8,001 nucleotides of DNA from a bacterium. Lineage in GTDB: Bacteria > Margulisbacteria > Marinamargulisbacteria > SXXA01. Under the pieces are notes generated by a model. That model had not been told where the DNA came from. It saw nothing but the letters and a program-made list of their open reading frames with translations, and searched no databases. The stretch covers positions 1 to 8,001 of the forward strand of contig CANNCG010000041.1 of NCBI GenBank assembly GCA_947502965.1. Reading direction: 5' to 3'. Every line of letters begins with the position of its first letter. Position 1 is the first letter of the stretch. Below, piece by piece: positions 6,172-8,001 of this stretch. The position numbers and the translations under genes were made by a program.

Positions 6172-6587
6172 TATACGGCGAAAGAGCTTCCGCAGGAACA
6201 CGTCTTTTTGACATTGGGATTGCTGAAAACAAATCCAGAGCCTGTCAGTGCCTCTGTGTAATCCAAAATGGAGCCGGTCACAAAGAGGTAGCTACTTTTT
6301 TCGATGGCCACAGTGGCCCCTTCTTTAGAAAAGAGTTTATCGCCATTGTTTAGGGCTTCTTCCAAAGGTGCCATTTTCATGACATAGGACTTTCCTGAGC
6401 AGCCGTCTTTGACGACCGAAACGTGTAGGGCATAATTTTCAGAGTCGTTGTTGTCTGCTGCAATGAATTGTTTGATTTTTTGGGCTGCTAAATCAGAAAT
6501 CGCAATCCCAAAAATAGGGGCTTCAAGTAGAACTGGCACTGTCTTTGTAGCCACAAATACCTTTTTAACGTCGCCGCAGTCACTCAT
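6171..6587 (-). CDS. A-type iron-sulfur cluster carrier/insertion protein (IscA/ErpA/SufA family)
   Basis: A cytoplasmic scaffold-carrier that receives iron-sulfur clusters from the assembly machinery and passes them to apo-enzymes. The 138-residue product shows the three family cysteines: Cys63 in DGCSGKSYVM, and Cys130 and Cys132 in TCSCGSSF near the C terminus. The helix leading into the domain (ISDLAAQKIKQFI, 30-42) also fits. Two details differ from the commonest form: the C-terminal motif is C-S-C rather than C-G-C, and there is an extension of about 27 residues before the core, somewhat like SufA. I chose the ATG at 6587 because AAAGGAGAT precedes it by four to six bases. An upstream ATG at 6659 in the same frame overlaps fbaB and has no such site. 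It lies 47 bases after fbaB and is probably cotranscribed. Which subfamily (IscA, ErpA or SufA) cannot be settled from one sequence, and no isc or suf neighbours are in view. Confidence 0.92.
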   Translation of the reverse strand: MSDCGDVKKVFVATKTVPVLLEAPIFGIAISDLAAQKIKQFIAADNNDSENYALHVSVVKDGCSGKSYVMKMAPLEEALNNGDKLFSKEGATVAIEKSSYLFVTGSILDYTEALTGSGFVFSNPNVKKTCSCGSSFAV

Positions 6588-6607
6588 GTTAATCTCCTTT
6601 AGAGCCG

Positions 6608-6625
6608 TTGGGGGCAGCGCCCCAA
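6608..6625. repeat. Intercistronic GC hairpin between fbaB and the iron-sulfur carrier gene
   Basis: TTGGGG (6608-6613) pairs with CCCCAA (6620-6625) around a six-base loop; an alternative register gives GGGGC/GCCCC with a three-base loop. On the minus strand it follows the fbaB stop by about ten bases and precedes the Shine-Dalgarno of the next gene by seven. No T-run follows, so it is unlikely to be a full terminator. It may stabilise the fbaB message or set the ratio of the two proteins. Confidence 0.45.
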
Positions 6626-6634
6626 GAAACATTA

Positions 6635-7717
6635 TTACGCAATTGTAATCTCTTTGCAAAGATACACATCTTGGATGGCATTCAGCAATGCAATGCCCTC
6701 TGTAATGGGTTTTTGGAAGGCTTTTCGTCCAGAAATGAGGCCCATACCGCCTGCACGTTTGTTAATAACGGCTGTTGCAATGGCGTCTTGGATGTCATTT
6801 TTCCCTGATGCCCCACCGGAGTTGATGAGACCCATTCGACCCATATAGGTGTTTGCAATTTGGTAACGGGTCAAATCAATAGGGTGATCAGACGATAGGT
6901 GGCTATAGACGTTGTCGTGGGTTTTTCCAAATTTAATGGCTTGAAATCCGCCGTTATTGGTGGGGAGTTTTTGTTTGATGATGTCTGCACCGATTGTGAC
7001 ACCCAAATGGTTGGCTTGGCCGGTTAAGTCAGCGGCTTCGTGATAGTCCTTGCCATCGACTTTGAAGGCGTTGTTTCTGAGGTAGCACCATAAAATAGTG
7101 GTCATTCCCAATTCGTGAGCGCGTTTGAAAGCCTTGCTCACCTCGATGATTTGGTGGTGGCTTTCTGGGGAGCCAAAATAAATGGTTGCACCAACCCCCA
7201 CGCAGCCCATGTCGTGGGCTTGTTCGATTTGGGCAAACATAATTTGATCGAAGGCATTGGGGTAGCTGATCAATTCGTTGTGATTAAATTTCAAGATAAA
7301 TGGAATTTTATGGGCATATTTGCGTGCGACGCTGCCCAGTACGCCCAAGGTCGAAGCCACCGCATTACAGCCCCCTTCGAGGGCAAGTTTGACAATGTTT
7401 TCTGAGTCAAAATAGATAGGATTGGGGGAAAAAGATGCGCCTGCGGAGTGCTCAATCCCTTGGTCAACAGGGAGAATAGAGACATAGCCAGTGTTGCCCA
7501 GGCGTCCATGTCCGAGCAATACTTGGAAGCTGCGCAATACACGAATATTACGGTCTGTGTGGGCGAAGATACGGTCTATCCAGTCGGAACCTGGTAAGTG
7601 TAGATTGGATTTGTCGATGGTGGTACATTTGTGAGAAAGCAGGCTATCTGCTTGATTTCCCAAAATGTCTGCAATTTGAGAATATTCGAGGATTTTTGTG
7701 AGGCTAGTTGTGGCCAT
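6635..7717 (-). CDS. fbaB: Class I fructose-bisphosphate aldolase, FbaB/DhnA type
   Basis: Interconverts fructose 1,6-bisphosphate with glyceraldehyde 3-phosphate and dihydroxyacetone phosphate through a lysine Schiff base, in glycolysis or gluconeogenesis in the cytoplasm. The 360-residue product aligns by eye along its whole length with E. coli FbaB, which is about ten residues shorter. Recognisable blocks are ILPVDQGIEHSAGASF (81-96), GATIYFGS (176-183), LTGQANHL (231-238), GADIIKQK (243-250; Lys248 is the likely Schiff-base lysine), INSGGASG (298-305) and KRAGGMGLISGRKAF (320-334), the last two forming the phosphate site of the TIM barrel. The protein ends in ITIA, as E. coli FbaB does. 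I chose the ATG at 7717 because AAAGGA lies seven bases before it. The in-frame ATG at 7744 has no ribosome binding site and would leave almost no leader after the predicted promoter. Confidence 0.97.
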   Translation of the reverse strand: MATTSLTKILEYSQIADILGNQADSLLSHKCTTIDKSNLHLPGSDWIDRIFAHTDRNIRVLRSFQVLLGHGRLGNTGYVSILPVDQGIEHSAGASFSPNPIYFDSENIVKLALEGGCNAVASTLGVLGSVARKYAHKIPFILKFNHNELISYPNAFDQIMFAQIEQAHDMGCVGVGATIYFGSPESHHQIIEVSKAFKRAHELGMTTILWCYLRNNAFKVDGKDYHEAADLTGQANHLGVTIGADIIKQKLPTNNGGFQAIKFGKTHDNVYSHLSSDHPIDLTRYQIANTYMGRMGLINSGGASGKNDIQDAIATAVINKRAGGMGLISGRKAFQKPITEGIALLNAIQDVYLCKEITIA

Positions 7718-7761
7718 AGTGAGGTCCTTTCCATAGGTAATCATTTTTAAAAAGTAGCCTG

Positions 7762-7767
7762 ATTATA
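7762..7767 (-). promoter_or_regulatory. Candidate -10 box for fbaB
   Basis: A perfect TATAAT on the minus strand within GCGTATAATC. Transcription would start near 7755, giving a leader of about 38 bases before the preferred fbaB start. The region 17-18 bases upstream (TACCGC or CTACCG) is a poor -35, so an activator may be required or the box may be fortuitous. Confidence 0.45.
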
Positions 7768-8001
7768 CGCTAGCTGATGTGGGGGCGGTAGTCTTCATTT
7801 ATAGGTGCCAATCCAAATACATTTTTCCAAAGTTGTTTCAAAAAAATGGGCCAAAGTGAGCTTGCCCCCTAACGGTGGACCAAAGTTCTAAAAAAAAGAG
7901 AACTAAAATTCGTCGTCGTCGTGGCTGTGGAACTGTGGGAAACTTGCTCTGAAGTTTTCCATATTTCCATAGCCTGTTCTATCTAATGATCAGCTCCTTT
8001 G
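7768..8001. other. Upstream flank of fbaB, no supported complete gene
   Basis: It holds three direct copies of CCAAAGT (7827-7833, 7851-7857, 7880-7886), A/T runs, and a CGT trinucleotide repeated four times (7911-7922). On the minus strand a short open frame (7989-7905) ends in an acidic HDDDEF tail. It is closed upstream by an in-frame TGA at 7992-7990, so it cannot simply be the end of a longer gene. AAAGGAG at 8000-7994 resembles a Shine-Dalgarno but no ATG, GTG or TTG follows at a useful distance. The other two minus-strand frames also stop within about 25 bases of the edge, so a gene outside the window could end here. Confidence 0.35.

Noticed and set aside
5999..6232. Minus-strand 77-codon frame across the palindromic cluster
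   Set aside because: It begins inside the iron-sulfur carrier gene in another frame and reads through the hairpins without a ribosome binding site; best explained as a read-through of the repeat.
7884..7904. Terminator-like AGTTCT/AGAACT pair with an A/T run
   Set aside because: The homopolymer lies in the loop, not after the stem, and the stem is only six base pairs of mixed composition.

Overview
The window is a compact stretch of chromosome from a Gram-negative bacterium. All seven supported genes lie on the minus strand, so the order of transcription runs from high to low coordinates. The Gram-negative call rests on an apolipoprotein N-acyltransferase (Lnt) gene and a neighbouring lipoprotein with a clean lipobox. 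I cannot name the lineage from sequence alone. Nothing here is phage, plasmid, IS, CRISPR or tRNA/rRNA.

Layout in transcription order. (1) 8001-7718: upstream DNA with a candidate promoter and, at the very edge, a short open frame that may be the tail of something outside the window. (2) 7717-6635: fbaB, an E. coli FbaB-type class I fructose-bisphosphate aldolase. (3) 6587-6171: an A-type iron-sulfur carrier protein (IscA/ErpA/SufA family), 47 bases after fbaB and separated from it by a GC-rich hairpin. (4) 6170-5740: a 431-base gap. Its first 120 bases hold three consecutive hairpins, including a 16-bp perfect stem, that look like a palindromic repeat element. The rest is AT-rich and carries a good sigma70-like promoter. 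(5) 5739-103: five tightly packed genes. These are a 78-residue orphan protein with a near-perfect ribosome binding site, a multi-spanning membrane protein with C-terminal TPRs (TMTC-like, probable GT-C glycosyltransferase), a secreted subtilisin-family protease, an orphan lipoprotein, and lnt. (6) 102-1: the flank after lnt, with a small hairpin and a possible start of another gene.

The five-gene set is the most interesting part. Stops and starts abut or overlap (TAA next to ATG; ATGA; a 22-base overlap into lnt), and a single promoter lies upstream, so it probably behaves as one operon. Everything recognisable in it acts at or outside the inner membrane: sugar transfer, proteolysis, a lipid-anchored protein and the enzyme that finishes lipoprotein acylation. 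A plausible but unproven reading is an envelope protein modification module in which the lipoprotein, the small protein, or both are substrates or partners. The fbaB-iscA pair is housekeeping and not obviously connected to it.
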